The notes beneath the pieces were generated by a model. The model was given only the letters and a program-made list of their open reading frames with translations. It was not told where the DNA came from and did no database searches. From Roseimaritima ulvae (GTDB taxonomy: Bacteria; Planctomycetota; Planctomycetia; Pirellulales; Pirellulaceae), in contig NZ_CP042914.1 of assembly GCF_008065135.1 (NCBI RefSeq), forward strand, positions 1,302,001-1,366,000: a stretch of DNA of 64,000 nt, read 5' to 3'. Made by a program: the position numbers and the translations under genes. Position 1 is the first letter of the stretch. Every line of letters starts with the position of its first letter. This document shows positions 1 through 8,523 of the stretch, one piece after another.

Positions 1-134
1 ACGGTGGGCTGCATCGAGGGGCCGGTGACGATCACTTGGCGGAGCCAGCCGTCGACCTGAGCGGCTCGATGCGCGGCCAGGAGCAAAGCGGCGATCAGAC
101 ACAGGGCGAGCGCGGCAGGCCAGCGGCGAGCGAG

Positions 135-194
135 CCAGCGAGGTTTGGGCCAGCGAGGTTTGGGCCAGCGAGAAGCGGGCCCGCGAGGATTGGG
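135..194. repeat. Four tandem 15-bp units
   Basis: Four head-to-tail 15-bp units of the form ccagcgaggtttggg lie at 135-149, 150-164, 165-179 and 180-194. The first two are identical and the last two diverge by a few bases. They fall in an open stretch upstream of fabH that would encode a Pro/Ala/Arg/Gly-rich peptide. I regard that stretch as non-coding leader rather than part of FabH, because FabH homology begins only after about position 453. Confidence 0.8.
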
Positions 195-452
195 TCGAGC
201 GACGGGTTTGCCAGCCTCCGAATTCACGCTCCCAGGCCGTATTTGCGGACCTTTGGAGGGGGGCTGGAGGCGTTGGGAATTGGCCATCGAACTCGTCTGA
301 CGCGAAAAAGCTTTGGTCGGTATAATCGGACGATTCATTCTACGCCCTCGGTGCCCATTCACGACTCCATCTCTGAAGCTCCCTTGTCTGAAATCCCTCT
401 TTCCGCTGTCGACCAGGACGCTCCGGCAACCCGTTCCCAAACACGCGGCCGC

Positions 453-1439
453 ATGGGGCAGCTGTTAGGGGTGCGGATGGCCGCCACTGGTTCTTACGTG
501 CCTGAACAAATTGTTACCAACGAAGATCTGGATGCGTTGGGCTGTGACAGCGAATGGATCGTGCGGCGCACGGGAATCCGCGAGCGTCGCAAGGCGGCCG
601 ACGATCAGGCCACCAGCGATATGGCTTATGAAGCGGCCCTGCGGTGTATGCAGGAAGCCGGGGTGACGGCCGATCAAATCGATTTGATCGTGGTTGCCAC
701 GATGACGCCGGATCATCCCACGCCTTCGGCCGCCTGCCACCTGCAGCGGCGACTCGGCGCGATCGCGCCGGCCATGGACGTCAACGCCGCCTGCGCCGGA
801 TTTATGTACGGGCTGGTGACCGGCGCGCAGTTTGTGGCCTCGGGCAGTTCTCGATGTGTGTTGGTGGTCGGCGTGGATTTGATGAGTCGGACGATCGATC
901 CGGCTGACAAAAAAACCTATCCACTGTTTGGCGATGCCGCGGGCGCAGCGATCCTGGTTCCCGATGCCCCGGAAGCCGCCGGGATCTTGTCGTATCAATT
1001 GGGCAGCGAAGGCTGTGGCGGGGAGATGCTGTGTATTCCTGCCGGTGGGAGTCGCAAGGCGTTGAGTCCCGAAGCCTGGGCGGCCGGTGAACAGTATCTG
1101 CAGATGGACGGCCGCAATGTGTTTAAATGGGCCGTGCGGTTGATCGCCGAAAGCTCGAACGATGTGTTGCACGACGCCGGCCTGGAAGCTCAACAGTTAA
1201 GTCTGGTGGTGCTGCATCAGGCCAATCAGCGGATCATCGATTCGGCCGTCAGTGATCTGGCGGTGAATGCCGATTGTGTGTTTGTCAATCTGGATCGCTA
1301 TGGCAATACCAGCGGAGCCAGTATTCCGCTGGCGTTGGACGAAGCGATTCGCGGTGGCAAGCTGCAGCGCGGCGACTATGTGTTGTTGTGCGGATTCGGT
1401 TCGGGGTTGGCGTGGGGCACCGCCGTCTTGCGTTGGTAA
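453..1439 (+). CDS. fabH: Beta-ketoacyl-ACP synthase III (FabH)
   Basis: FabH starts type II fatty acid synthesis by condensing an acyl-CoA with malonyl-ACP in the cytosol. From the ATG at 453 the protein is 328 residues, the normal FabH length. The Cys-His-Asn catalytic triad is visible: Cys114 in NAACAGF, His255 in LHQANQ and Asn285 in GNTSGAS. The early WIVRRTGIRERR block and the C-terminal LLCGFGSGLAWG are also typical. The open frame extends upstream to position 36, but that part is low-complexity and carries a 15-bp tandem repeat, so I did not use it. An in-frame GTG at 351 is an alternative that would give the N-terminal extension seen in some planctomycete homologues. No clear ribosome binding site settles the start. 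The catalytic assignment is secure; the start is moderately uncertain. Confidence 0.93.
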   Translation: MGQLLGVRMAATGSYVPEQIVTNEDLDALGCDSEWIVRRTGIRERRKAADDQATSDMAYEAALRCMQEAGVTADQIDLIVVATMTPDHPTPSAACHLQRRLGAIAPAMDVNAACAGFMYGLVTGAQFVASGSSRCVLVVGVDLMSRTIDPADKKTYPLFGDAAGAAILVPDAPEAAGILSYQLGSEGCGGEMLCIPAGGSRKALSPEAWAAGEQYLQMDGRNVFKWAVRLIAESSNDVLHDAGLEAQQLSLVVLHQANQRIIDSAVSDLAVNADCVFVNLDRYGNTSGASIPLALDEAIRGGKLQRGDYVLLCGFGSGLAWGTAVLRW

Positions 1440-1662
1440 TCCAGGTGGCAGCCGGGGCGCGGACGAATTACAGCTAGAGCGGTGGTACCGGTCGGTTGGG
1501 CCATCCCCGTAGCGTGGGGCTCGGGTCTTAGCGATTTTTTGGATTGTTTGCCGGTCGATTTTATCCAGCTGGGTGGTTTGCGTCCCTTTAGCGGTGTGGC
1601 GGTGTTCGGTGTCCTAGATTTGGTTGTGATTCCCGGCCAAATAGTTTCGGTATCCGAATGCC
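1440..1662. other. Intergenic spacer fabH to HD-GYP gene
   Basis: This 223-base gap shows no convincing ORF, hairpin terminator or strong promoter hexamers to me. It probably carries the leader of the HD-GYP gene. Confidence 0.4.
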
Positions 1663-2631
1663 ATGACGACAGCGACAAGTAGCTCCTTTATCCCGATCAG
1701 TGTCTCGACGCTTGTACCGTCGTTGACCTTTGGGCTGAACTTGTTTCAGTCCGGTGAGCAACAGGATCGACCGGTGCTGTACCGCGGTCAGGACTACCCT
1801 TTGACCAATGTCGACCTGCAGCGGCTGCGTGATCGCGGCGTGTCGTTGTTGTACATCGAGCAGCAGGACCGCGAACGTTATCAGCACTACCTGCGGGAGT
1901 TGGCCTTTGAATCGGCCGACGATCCCGAGGTCTCCTCGTCGGTCCGCGCTCAAGCGCTCAGTTCCGTCGTCCGCGACGTGTTGGCCAGCGCCTTCGACGG
2001 CCAGGACAATAGTGCCACCGTGGCCGCGGCCACGCAACTGGGTTCGGCCACGGCCGAAATCATCTGCGAAGACTCGTTCGCCGCGAAAGATATGTCGCGA
2101 GTCTTAAGCCACGACTATGCGACCTTCACCCATAGCACCAACGTGGCCATGTACGCGGGCATTTTGGCCAAGGAACTGGGGCATGACCAAGCCACGATTC
2201 AGCTGATTACCACGGGCGGCCTGTTGCATGATCTGGGCAAGCTGGAGATCGATGAACGGATTCTGTGCAAGCCGGGCCGTTTGGATGAAGGGGAATTTCG
2301 CGAAGTCAAACGCCATCCCACGCTGGGATTTGTGCAATTGGCCGCACGCAGTGATTTGACCTTAGGGCAGTTGATGATGGTCTACCAACATCACGAACGC
2401 ATCGATGGTCGAGGCTATCCGGTGGGCCTGGTCGGCGAAGATATCCATCCCTGGGCCAAGCTGTGTTCGGTGGTCGACGTGTTCGAAGCCCTCACCAGCC
2501 ATCGCCCTTACCGCACACCGATGCCCAAGTTGCGGGCCTTGGAATTAATGGAGCGGGATTCTGGCAAAGCATTTGACCCGGAGGTACTGGCATGTTGGGT
2601 AGAGATTACCCGCAGCTGTTGGCACGATTGA
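1663..2631 (+). CDS. HD-GYP domain c-di-GMP phosphodiesterase
   Basis: HD-GYP proteins hydrolyse cyclic di-GMP to pGpG or GMP. The 322-residue protein has an N-terminal region of about 140 residues without a recognisable sensor motif, then a complete HD-GYP domain. The HD dyad is at residues 189-190 in LLHDLGKL, and HHERIDGRGYP spans 243-253, followed by the metal-binding VVDVFEALTSHRPYR. There is no signal peptide or membrane segment, so it should be cytosolic. Its last 40 bases overlap the following PilZ-domain gene in another frame, so the two are probably translationally coupled: one degrades and one binds the same second messenger. Confidence 0.93.
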   Translation: MTTATSSSFIPISVSTLVPSLTFGLNLFQSGEQQDRPVLYRGQDYPLTNVDLQRLRDRGVSLLYIEQQDRERYQHYLRELAFESADDPEVSSSVRAQALSSVVRDVLASAFDGQDNSATVAAATQLGSATAEIICEDSFAAKDMSRVLSHDYATFTHSTNVAMYAGILAKELGHDQATIQLITTGGLLHDLGKLEIDERILCKPGRLDEGEFREVKRHPTLGFVQLAARSDLTLGQLMMVYQHHERIDGRGYPVGLVGEDIHPWAKLCSVVDVFEALTSHRPYRTPMPKLRALELMERDSGKAFDPEVLACWVEITRSCWHD

Positions 2632-3047
2632 TCAGCCGCACCGAGTGGTCGATTGAATTGCCTGAAGAGCAGCATCGCTTTTTCGAAGAGAGCGGCCCCG
2701 CCCCGACCGTCTCGGACGATGTGCGTCGTGGCGGACGCATTCGTGTCCGTACGCGAGGACTGGGGATTCCCGAGTCCACGTTGCCGTTGATACCACGGCC
2801 GTTGGAAGGCCTGGGCATCTACACCAGCGACTTTTCGCGAACCGGATTCTGTTTTGTTGCCGATCGACAGTTCTTCCCCACCGAAACCCTCCGCATCCTG
2901 CTGCCCACATTCTGGATGCGGGTGACGGTGGTGCGTAGTCGCCGGTTGGGCGCATGTTGCTTTGAAAACGGCACCGTGTTGCTGCAGCGATTAGACCCCA
3001 GCACGGCCGCCTTTGAAGGTTTGCTGGAAGAACTGGCCCCCGCGTAG
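2592..3047 (+). CDS. PilZ domain protein, candidate c-di-GMP receptor
   Basis: This 151-residue protein starts inside the end of the HD-GYP gene. It carries both parts of the PilZ c-di-GMP signature: RRGGR at residues 45-49 (RxxxR) and DFSRTG at 80-85 (DxSxxG), followed by alternating hydrophobic beta strands (RILLPTFWMRVTVV). Known PilZ proteins bind c-di-GMP and regulate motility, secretion or polysaccharide synthesis. Pairing with an HD-GYP enzyme fits a local signalling module. The output partner is not visible here. The stop codon TAG at 3045-3047 is provided by the first bases of a dispersed palindromic repeat. The family call rests on the motif and context rather than an alignment. Confidence 0.8.
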   Translation: MLGRDYPQLLARLISRTEWSIELPEEQHRFFEESGPAPTVSDDVRRGGRIRVRTRGLGIPESTLPLIPRPLEGLGIYTSDFSRTGFCFVADRQFFPTETLRILLPTFWMRVTVVRSRRLGACCFENGTVLLQRLDPSTAAFEGLLEELAPA

Positions 3048-3110
3048 CCGATCTCGCCAGAGAATGGCTGGGACGTGATTCCCCTCCAAAGTCTGGCGAC
3101 TTCGACTACG
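3045..3110. repeat. Dispersed palindromic element, copy A
   Basis: The left arm tagccgatctcgccagag and right arm ccaaagtctggcgacttcg are imperfect inverted repeats around a variable centre. Related copies occur at 16147-16203, 19909-19966, 38406-38430 (one arm) and 50045-50112. This copy begins exactly at the stop codon of the PilZ gene and separates it from the convergent TPR gene, so it may fold in both transcripts. Confidence 0.7.
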
Positions 3111-3126
3111 ACTTCGGCTGGTGCGT

Positions 3127-4326
3127 TCAGCGGGTCTTGGTGCCCGGCAGTTCGGCGGTTTGGGCCGCGGGCCGCACGTTAAAATCCGGCGGCAAACTGA
3201 AAGTGCCGGGAGCGTCGCTCGATGCGGTCGGACTGGTGGCCGCGGCTTGCGTGGCACCTGTCGGGGCCGCTGGTGGCTGAGCCTCTGCTGGCTGGCCGTT
3301 TTGCTGCAGCTGTTGCGCGGCGTCGTAGGTTTGCGAAGCGGCTTGCGCGACGTTGGCGATTTGACCCGCCGGGCCGTCGAGTTTGGCCAATAACTCACGC
3401 GAACGCTCGACCGCACGTTTGACCGCCGAGTCTTCCTCGGCCTGCGGTTCGAACTTGATCGCTTCGGTCAACTGAACGCGGGCTTTGTCGTAGTTGCCCT
3501 GGTTGAATTCCAAGTAGGCCATGTTGAAGTGAGCCACGGCCGCCTTGTTGTGTTCTTGCAGCGTTTTCAAAGCCTGTTCGGGATTGCCTGCGCTGTATTG
3601 GACGCTCGCCAAGTTGTTGGCATAGCGCGAGGTGCCGGGCGAAATCGCCAGGGCTTTCTGGATCGTTTTCGAAGCTTCTTCGTGCTGGCCCAGTTTCGAC
3701 AGGGTCAAGCCCCAGTCGTTGTACAGCGAAGCGTCACTGGGCGCGGCCTTGGTGGCGCGGGCAAAGTATTCGGCGGCTTCGGTGTACTGGGTCTGGCGAA
3801 ATTTCAGCCGAGCGATACTGGCCAGCGCCGGCGCGTTGGTCGGTTCGATCTCCAAAGCCTTGGCATACTTTTCCATGGCGTTGTCGAGGTTACCGCTGGT
3901 TTCCCACAGCTGGCCGTTGGCGACGTACACCTCAGGGCCGATCGATTCGGGTTTGTTGCTCAGGTTCAACGGGTCGTCCGAAGCGATTTTATTGCCGGCT
4001 TCGTCGACCGTGTTTTCCCCGCCGTTGCCGTTGAACAGACCAGCGATCCCGCCGGTGGTCTTGCTGTAGGCACTTTTGACGGCGGCGGACATCGAACTTA
4101 CCTGGCCGCGAGCTCCCTGGGCGGTGGAGGCCACCGCGTCGGTGATACCCGGCGAGGGCTCGTCCTGTAGTGTGGCCGTGGCCGCCGTGGAGGCGGGTTT
4201 GTTGAACGGATTGAGCGAGGCCAACGATGGGCCTCCGCCGCTGGCGCAGCCCGTGGAGGCTAGCAGTGCGACGGTCAGTAACGCACGCTTGCCATAGCGT
4301 GGACGAGGATTGTTTTTTTGGATCAT
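3127..4326 (-). CDS. TPR-repeat lipoprotein
   Basis: The protein is 399 residues. It has a basic N-terminus and a hydrophobic stretch ending in a lipobox-like LLASTGCASG, so it is predicted to be a lipoprotein. Its centre (about residues 125-320) contains tandem tetratricopeptide repeats, for example NAMEKYAKALEIEPTNAPAL, TEAAEYFARATKAAPSDASL and YDKARVQLTEAIKFEPQ. The C-terminal 80 residues are Ala/Pro/Thr-rich and disordered. TPRs mediate protein contacts; similar proteins in planctomycetes resemble TadD or PilF pilotins, but no tad genes are nearby, so the partner is unknown. The start is supported by AGGGAGA at 4335-4341, 8 bases before the ATG. Confidence 0.85.
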   Translation of the reverse strand: MIQKNNPRPRYGKRALLTVALLASTGCASGGGPSLASLNPFNKPASTAATATLQDEPSPGITDAVASTAQGARGQVSSMSAAVKSAYSKTTGGIAGLFNGNGGENTVDEAGNKIASDDPLNLSNKPESIGPEVYVANGQLWETSGNLDNAMEKYAKALEIEPTNAPALASIARLKFRQTQYTEAAEYFARATKAAPSDASLYNDWGLTLSKLGQHEEASKTIQKALAISPGTSRYANNLASVQYSAGNPEQALKTLQEHNKAAVAHFNMAYLEFNQGNYDKARVQLTEAIKFEPQAEEDSAVKRAVERSRELLAKLDGPAGQIANVAQAASQTYDAAQQLQQNGQPAEAQPPAAPTGATQAAATSPTASSDAPGTFSLPPDFNVRPAAQTAELPGTKTR

Positions 4327-4480
4327 GACCTGATTCTCCCTTTTTGCACCAGGCAGCCAACACTTGGCTGCGATTATGGAGGCGTAGGGGTGGAATCGGT
4401 AATCCGGTTCACGCTGCTTAATCGTTTTTTGCCACGAATGGGGGAATTACCCGGTTTTCCTATCCTGCGGGCCCGAAAAA

Positions 4481-4520
4481 CGACCGGCTAAACACGCAAA
4501 CGACCGGCTAAACACGAAAC
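4481..4520. repeat. Tandem 20-bp duplication
   Basis: The sequence cgaccggctaaacacgcaaa at 4481-4500 is repeated at 4501-4520 with changes only in the last few bases. It lies in the spacer between two minus-strand genes, immediately beside a perfect hairpin. The rest of the 4327-4612 gap holds nothing else I can identify. Confidence 0.8.
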
Positions 4521-4552
4521 ACGGCGTTCGAAGCGGGCTTCGAACGCCGTGT
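4519..4552 (-). terminator. Strong hairpin, probable terminator
   Basis: A perfect 15-bp stem (4519-4533 with 4538-4552, CCCG loop when read on the minus strand) lies downstream of the minus-strand gene ending at 4613. On the minus strand it is followed by a moderately U-rich ttcgtgttt. It is likely a terminator, though the U tract is interrupted. Confidence 0.6.
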
Positions 4553-4612
4553 CGGTCAGATCAATAGAGCTTCCCCAAAAGCCGCGGCCCTGGGAAAGGT
4601 TTGGCTGGAATC

Positions 4613-5191
4613 CTAAGACCCGTCGCCGCCTGTCGAGCTGTTGGAGGCGGGCAATTTGGGCGCCGGCATGTTGGTCATCGCAGCGCGGGAGATCTGCGAG
4701 GCTCGCATTCCCGGCGACGTGGCGGGTTGGATCTCGGTGATGTACACCGGCGGTTGCGGCCCGCTGATGTACATGTGGTTCAGGGCCACCCGAACGGCTT
4801 CCACGCGAGCTTCGGTTTCGGCTTCCGAAGCGCCTCGCAAGACGTGCACCACACGGTGGTTGGCTGGGGCTTGCGTGGCAATCCAGTGCACGCGGTTGCG
4901 GCCGGCAGCCGTCAAAGCGCCATCGCCATCGCGGAACAGCTCATGCCCGATGGTGTTGTGCAACAACCAGCCCTTTTGCTTCATGACCTCGAACGGAGCT
5001 CGGGTCTGGGCCGCGGATAGTTCCGCAAAGGGTTGCGGCCAGGCATTGTTGCGATGGTAGACGACATGCATTTCATGTTTCAGGTTATCCCACCACTCAC
5101 CGGCTGTGGCTTGAGGGCCGTTTGCCAACGAGGTCAGGGTCGCGGCGGCTAGACACGCCAACGGAATTGTTCGTTTCATGGTTTTTCTCAT
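4613..5191 (-). CDS. Secreted protein of unknown function
   Basis: I do not recognise the family. From the ATG at 5191 the product is 192 residues, beginning with two closely spaced Met codons, Lys/Arg and a hydrophobic core (TIPLACLAAATLTSL), then a likely cleavage site near ATAGEWW. An AGGA 8 bases upstream favours 5191 over the longer ORF. The mature part has a Trp-rich start, a segment resembling a small alpha/beta domain (HRVVHVLRGASEAETEARVEAVRVALNH, positions given only approximately), and a Ser/Thr/Gly-rich tail. It is probably periplasmic. Nothing nearby indicates a role; it looks like a lineage-specific planctomycete protein. Confidence 0.7.
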   Translation of the reverse strand: MRKTMKRTIPLACLAAATLTSLANGPQATAGEWWDNLKHEMHVVYHRNNAWPQPFAELSAAQTRAPFEVMKQKGWLLHNTIGHELFRDGDGALTAAGRNRVHWIATQAPANHRVVHVLRGASEAETEARVEAVRVALNHMYISGPQPPVYITEIQPATSPGMRASQISRAAMTNMPAPKLPASNSSTGGDGS

Positions 5192-5504
5192 AACGGCCAT
5201 CCTGGTTTGATTGGTCTCAGCGGCTCGGACGCCACGCCGTATGTGTGTCAATCGACCGGTTCGCCCGGGTGGCTTCCGTTTTGCTGATTCATCTCCGACA
5301 ATCCGACTAATCGTTAAACCCCCCCGCTTCGATGGGATGCTCCGGCAGGACTACAACTCGTTGTCCGGTTTGATGTTGCGACGCTGCCTAGAGACAAATC
5401 CCCGGGCTCGCGCAGCGCCCGCACGCCTGACGGTCTCTAGCCATGGTGTGGCCGAAGTCGTCCGACTTGGCACGCTGCCCGCCCGACCATCGTTGAGTGT
5501 CGTA

Positions 5505-6047
5505 ATGTTCAGATTCTGCAAGCGTCTCCTCCCGACACCTCTGTTGCGACGGTTCCGCGGCACGGTCCGCTGGGTCACCCAAGCCAACGATCCGCCGCAC
5601 CGGCTGGCACTGGGCATCGCGTTGGGGCTGTTTTGTGGTCTGCTGCCCTTGGTCGGTTTACAAACCGTGCTGGTGTTGGCGCTGGCCTGGTTGCTGGGGG
5701 CCAACAAAGCCATCGGGCTGCCGCTGACCTGGCTGACCAATCCCGCCACGTTTGTGCCGATTTTCTACCCCTGCTATCAGCTGGGGGCTTTTTTGATGGG
5801 GACGACTCCGGTGGACCTGCAGTGGTGGCAGCGACTGGCCGAACCGCCGGCGGGGTCCGCAGCCATGTCGTTTTATTGGCAATCGCTGCAAGAGGTGTCG
5901 GCGCCTTTGCTGTTGGGCAGCTTTTTGTTGGCTACCGCGGTGGCTGTGGCGGGCTATTACCTGTCGCTTCAGGGGATTGAAGGGCTACGCCGTGCGGCAC
6001 GACGGCGGCGTCGAGGCAGCTCAGCACGGATGCCCGTCATCGGTTAG
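5505..6047 (+). CDS. DUF2062 domain membrane protein
   Basis: From the ATG at 5505 the protein is 180 residues and matches the DUF2062 pattern. It has a short basic N-terminus, then PPHRLALGIALGLFCGLLPL, a conserved TWLTNPATFVPIF-type segment, and three to four hydrophobic segments. DUF2062 proteins are small inner-membrane proteins of unknown biochemical role, sometimes fused to glycosyltransferases. The open frame reaches back to 5211, but the first 98 codons look non-coding and overlap the divergent secreted-protein gene. The C-terminus is Arg-rich (RRAARRRRRGS). Confidence 0.8.
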   Translation: MFRFCKRLLPTPLLRRFRGTVRWVTQANDPPHRLALGIALGLFCGLLPLVGLQTVLVLALAWLLGANKAIGLPLTWLTNPATFVPIFYPCYQLGAFLMGTTPVDLQWWQRLAEPPAGSAAMSFYWQSLQEVSAPLLLGSFLLATAVAVAGYYLSLQGIEGLRRAARRRRRGSSARMPVIG

Positions 6048-6098
6048 AATTTACCTGCCTTGCAAATCCTCTTCAAATTCACACTGGAGCTGTTTTAT

Positions 6099-7463
6099 AT
6101 GTCGTCATCACGTCGCGAGTTTCTCAAACGCAGCGGACAGGTAGCCGCTGTGGGTGCCTTGGTTAACGCAGCGGCTCCGCAGGTGCATGCGGCCGAAGAC
6201 AATACGATTCAAATCGCCTTGGTGGGCTGTGGCGGACGCGGTACCGGGGCCACGATGAACGCGTTGTCGGTCGATAACGGCCCGATCAAATTGGTCGCCA
6301 TGGCGGACGTGTTCGAAAAGAATCTCAAGAACAAGCATGTGGCGCTAAGCGGTCATGCCAAAGTCGGTTCGAAGGTCGATGTGCCCGAAGAGCGACGCTT
6401 CGTCGGTTTCGATGGCTACCGCAAAGCCATGGATTGCCTGCGACCGGGCGATATCGTAATTCTGGCCACCCCCCCCGGCTTTCGCTGGGTGCATTACACC
6501 TACGCCATCGAACGCGGGTTGAATGTGTTCATGGAAAAGCCGGTGACGGTCGACGGCCCGACGTCGGTGAAAATGTTGGAAATCAACAAAGCCGCTTTGG
6601 AAAAGAACCTGAAGGTCGGCGTGGGGCTGATGTGCCGCCACTGCCACGGTCGTCAAGAATTGTTCGACCGGATTCAGAACGGCGAGATCGGCGAAATCAA
6701 TCTGCTGCGGGCGTACCGGATGGCCGGCCTGACCGCCACGGCGGCCGTGTTGCCCAAGCCGGAAGGCATCAGCGAACTGATGTACCAGATCAAAAACTTT
6801 CACGGCTTCCTGTGGCTCAGCGGCGGAGCGGTCAGCGATTTCCTGATCCACAACATCGACGAATGCTGCTGGATGAAAAATGCTTGGCCCGTCAAAGCCA
6901 TGGCAATCGGCGGCCGGCATTACCGCGGCGAAAACGTCGACCAAAACTTTGACGTCTACGGTATCGAGTACACCTTCGAAGACGGCGCCAAAATGCTGGT
7001 CGATGGACGCACGATTCCCGGTTGTAAGCAGGAATTTGCCAGCTATGCCCACGGCTCCAAAGGCGCCGCGGTGATTTCCACCGCTTCGCACACGCCGGCC
7101 AAGTCGCGGATCTTCTCCAGCCAAGCGATGACCAGCGACAACATGACCTGGGCGTTCCCCCAACCGGAACCCAACCCGTATCAGTTGGAATGGAACGACC
7201 TGATCGAAGCGGTCCGCAACGATTTGCCGTACAACGAAGTCGAACGGGGCGTGATGGCCAGCGCCGTCACCTCGATGGGCCGCATGACGGCTCACACCGG
7301 CCAGGAGATGACGTTGGAGCAATTCCTCGCCAACCCCCATGAATTTGCGCCGGAAATCGATAAGCTGACGCTCGATTCGGATTCGCCGCTGAAGGCCAAT
7401 GCAGAGGGTAAATACGCCATCCCGATGCCGGGTCTGGTCAAGAAGCAGGAATACCTGACCTAG
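6099..7463 (+). CDS. Tat-exported Gfo/Idh/MocA family oxidoreductase
   Basis: This NAD(P)-dependent dehydrogenase-fold protein probably acts on a sugar or inositol derivative. From the ATG at 6099 (454 residues) it begins with a twin-arginine signal, SSRREFLKRS, followed by an Ala-rich hydrophobic stretch ending near VHAAED. The Rossmann motif VGCGGRG follows about 40 residues in, and the family motif MEKPVT carries the catalytic Lys. The long middle domain with HGFLWLSGGAVSDFLIHNIDE is characteristic of the large secreted planctomycete subfamily. The preceding CTGGAGC supports this start over the TTG at 6060. The substrate cannot be deduced. Confidence 0.9.
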   Translation: MSSSRREFLKRSGQVAAVGALVNAAAPQVHAAEDNTIQIALVGCGGRGTGATMNALSVDNGPIKLVAMADVFEKNLKNKHVALSGHAKVGSKVDVPEERRFVGFDGYRKAMDCLRPGDIVILATPPGFRWVHYTYAIERGLNVFMEKPVTVDGPTSVKMLEINKAALEKNLKVGVGLMCRHCHGRQELFDRIQNGEIGEINLLRAYRMAGLTATAAVLPKPEGISELMYQIKNFHGFLWLSGGAVSDFLIHNIDECCWMKNAWPVKAMAIGGRHYRGENVDQNFDVYGIEYTFEDGAKMLVDGRTIPGCKQEFASYAHGSKGAAVISTASHTPAKSRIFSSQAMTSDNMTWAFPQPEPNPYQLEWNDLIEAVRNDLPYNEVERGVMASAVTSMGRMTAHTGQEMTLEQFLANPHEFAPEIDKLTLDSDSPLKANAEGKYAIPMPGLVKKQEYLT

Positions 7464-7494
7464 CGATCACGCCGGGATTTACTTTTACGGACGG

Positions 7495-8457
7495 ATGATG
7501 CAGAAAACGCATGTGGTTATCGTCGGCGCTGGACTGGCCGGGTTAGCTTGCGCGACTCGGCTGGCACAGCAGGGCGTCGAGTATCAGTTGCTCGAAGCCA
7601 CCGACCGGGTGGGGGGACGCCTGCAAACCGACTCTCTCGACGGCTTTCTGCTCGACCACGGCTTTCAGTACCTGCGGACCGACGCTCCGATCGCGCAGCG
7701 GTTGCTGGATGATGACGCCCTGCGGCTGCGACCATTCGCTCCGGCCGACGAGCGTTTGGGAACGCAAGCCGCGGCGGTACCGGCCAGCGGTATTGAGCAA
7801 ATCCCGCAGCAGTTGGCTCGGGCCCTGCCCGCCGACTCGCTCCGTTTGCAGGCCACCGTGGAAGCCGTCGCCGAGGGCCACGTGCAGTTGACCGACGGCT
7901 CGGCGTTGGGCTTTAACCGCCTGGTGCTGGCCACCGAAGCGAGTGCCGCGGACCGTTTGGCGAGCGGATTCGATGGGGCGAACGTGTTTCACGCCACCCG
8001 TCCCGTGGCCGCGGCATCGACCGTTTGCTACTTCGCAGCCGACGAGCTTTCCGTCGCTAATCCGCTGCTGTTTTCTTCGCTCGTGCCCGCCCAGAACACA
8101 TCTGCCCAGAACACATCTGCCCAGAACACATCTGCTCAGGACACATCTGCCCAAGCGTCGCCCGTGGATGTTCCGGGGATCGAACGCGTGCTAGTGATCA
8201 GTCAGTTGGCGGCAGAGTACGCGCCGCCGGAAAAGTCGTTGATCAGCGTGCAACTGGCCGGAACGATCGACCGACCCTGGCAGCAGGAGGCGGCGGTGCG
8301 GCGTCAGCTTCGCTCCGGCTGCGGTCTCCAGGTGGACGCATGGCGGTTGTTGCGGACGTATGCTCTGCCCGAGGGCGTGGGTGGGATGGTCGAGGGGGCT
8401 CTGGAAACCGGTTGGCAGGCCGCCGGCGACGTGCTGGGCTCGCTGGACTTGCATTGA
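7495..8457 (+). CDS. FAD-dependent amine-oxidase-like protein, shortened
   Basis: The N-terminus is a clear dinucleotide-binding fold: VVIVGAGLAGLACATRL, then EATDRVGGRLQTD and DHGFQYL, as in flavin amine oxidases and phytoene-desaturase-like enzymes. The protein is 320 residues, whereas such enzymes usually run about 400-450. Two blocks seem to be missing. One lies between LRLRPFAPAD (about residue 80) and VPASGIEQIPQQLA (about 97), where the family has roughly 80-100 residues of substrate domain. The other is near the C-terminus, where the usual CGD FAD-contact motif is absent between RTYALP and GALETGWQAA. A five-fold AQNTS repeat encoded by a 15-bp tandem repeat lies around residue 200. 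It may be a degenerate paralogue or non-functional. Starts at 7495 and 7498 are equally plausible. Confidence 0.75.
   Translation: MMQKTHVVIVGAGLAGLACATRLAQQGVEYQLLEATDRVGGRLQTDSLDGFLLDHGFQYLRTDAPIAQRLLDDDALRLRPFAPADERLGTQAAAVPASGIEQIPQQLARALPADSLRLQATVEAVAEGHVQLTDGSALGFNRLVLATEASAADRLASGFDGANVFHATRPVAAASTVCYFAADELSVANPLLFSSLVPAQNTSAQNTSAQNTSAQDTSAQASPVDVPGIERVLVISQLAAEYAPPEKSLISVQLAGTIDRPWQQEAAVRRQLRSGCGLQVDAWRLLRTYALPEGVGGMVEGALETGWQAAGDVLGSLDLH
8090..8149. repeat. 15-bp in-frame tandem repeat
   Basis: Units of cccagaacacatctg occur at 8090-8104, 8105-8119 and 8120-8134, with a fourth at 8135-8149 carrying two substitutions and a partial fifth after it. The first three are identical, which suggests recent slippage expansion. 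It encodes AQNTS repeats inside the shortened FAD-dependent protein. Confidence 0.9.
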
Positions 8458-8523
8458 CTTTCCCGCCACTGGCTTCGTATTATCGCTAGTAGGTATCCCC
8501 CCGATAGTTTTTTGGAGAGTACG

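Noticed and set aside
36-452. N-terminal 139-residue extension of FabH
   Set aside because: It is low-complexity, contains a 15-bp tandem repeat and has no FabH homology; the catalytic domain is complete from 453.
6345-7340. Minus-strand 331-residue ORF opposite the oxidoreductase
   Set aside because: It is a shadow of the Gfo/Idh/MocA gene, with no recognisable motif and typical antisense composition.
8090-8149. Possible CRISPR from the 15-bp units
   Set aside because: The units are contiguous without spacers and keep the reading frame; it is a coding tandem repeat.
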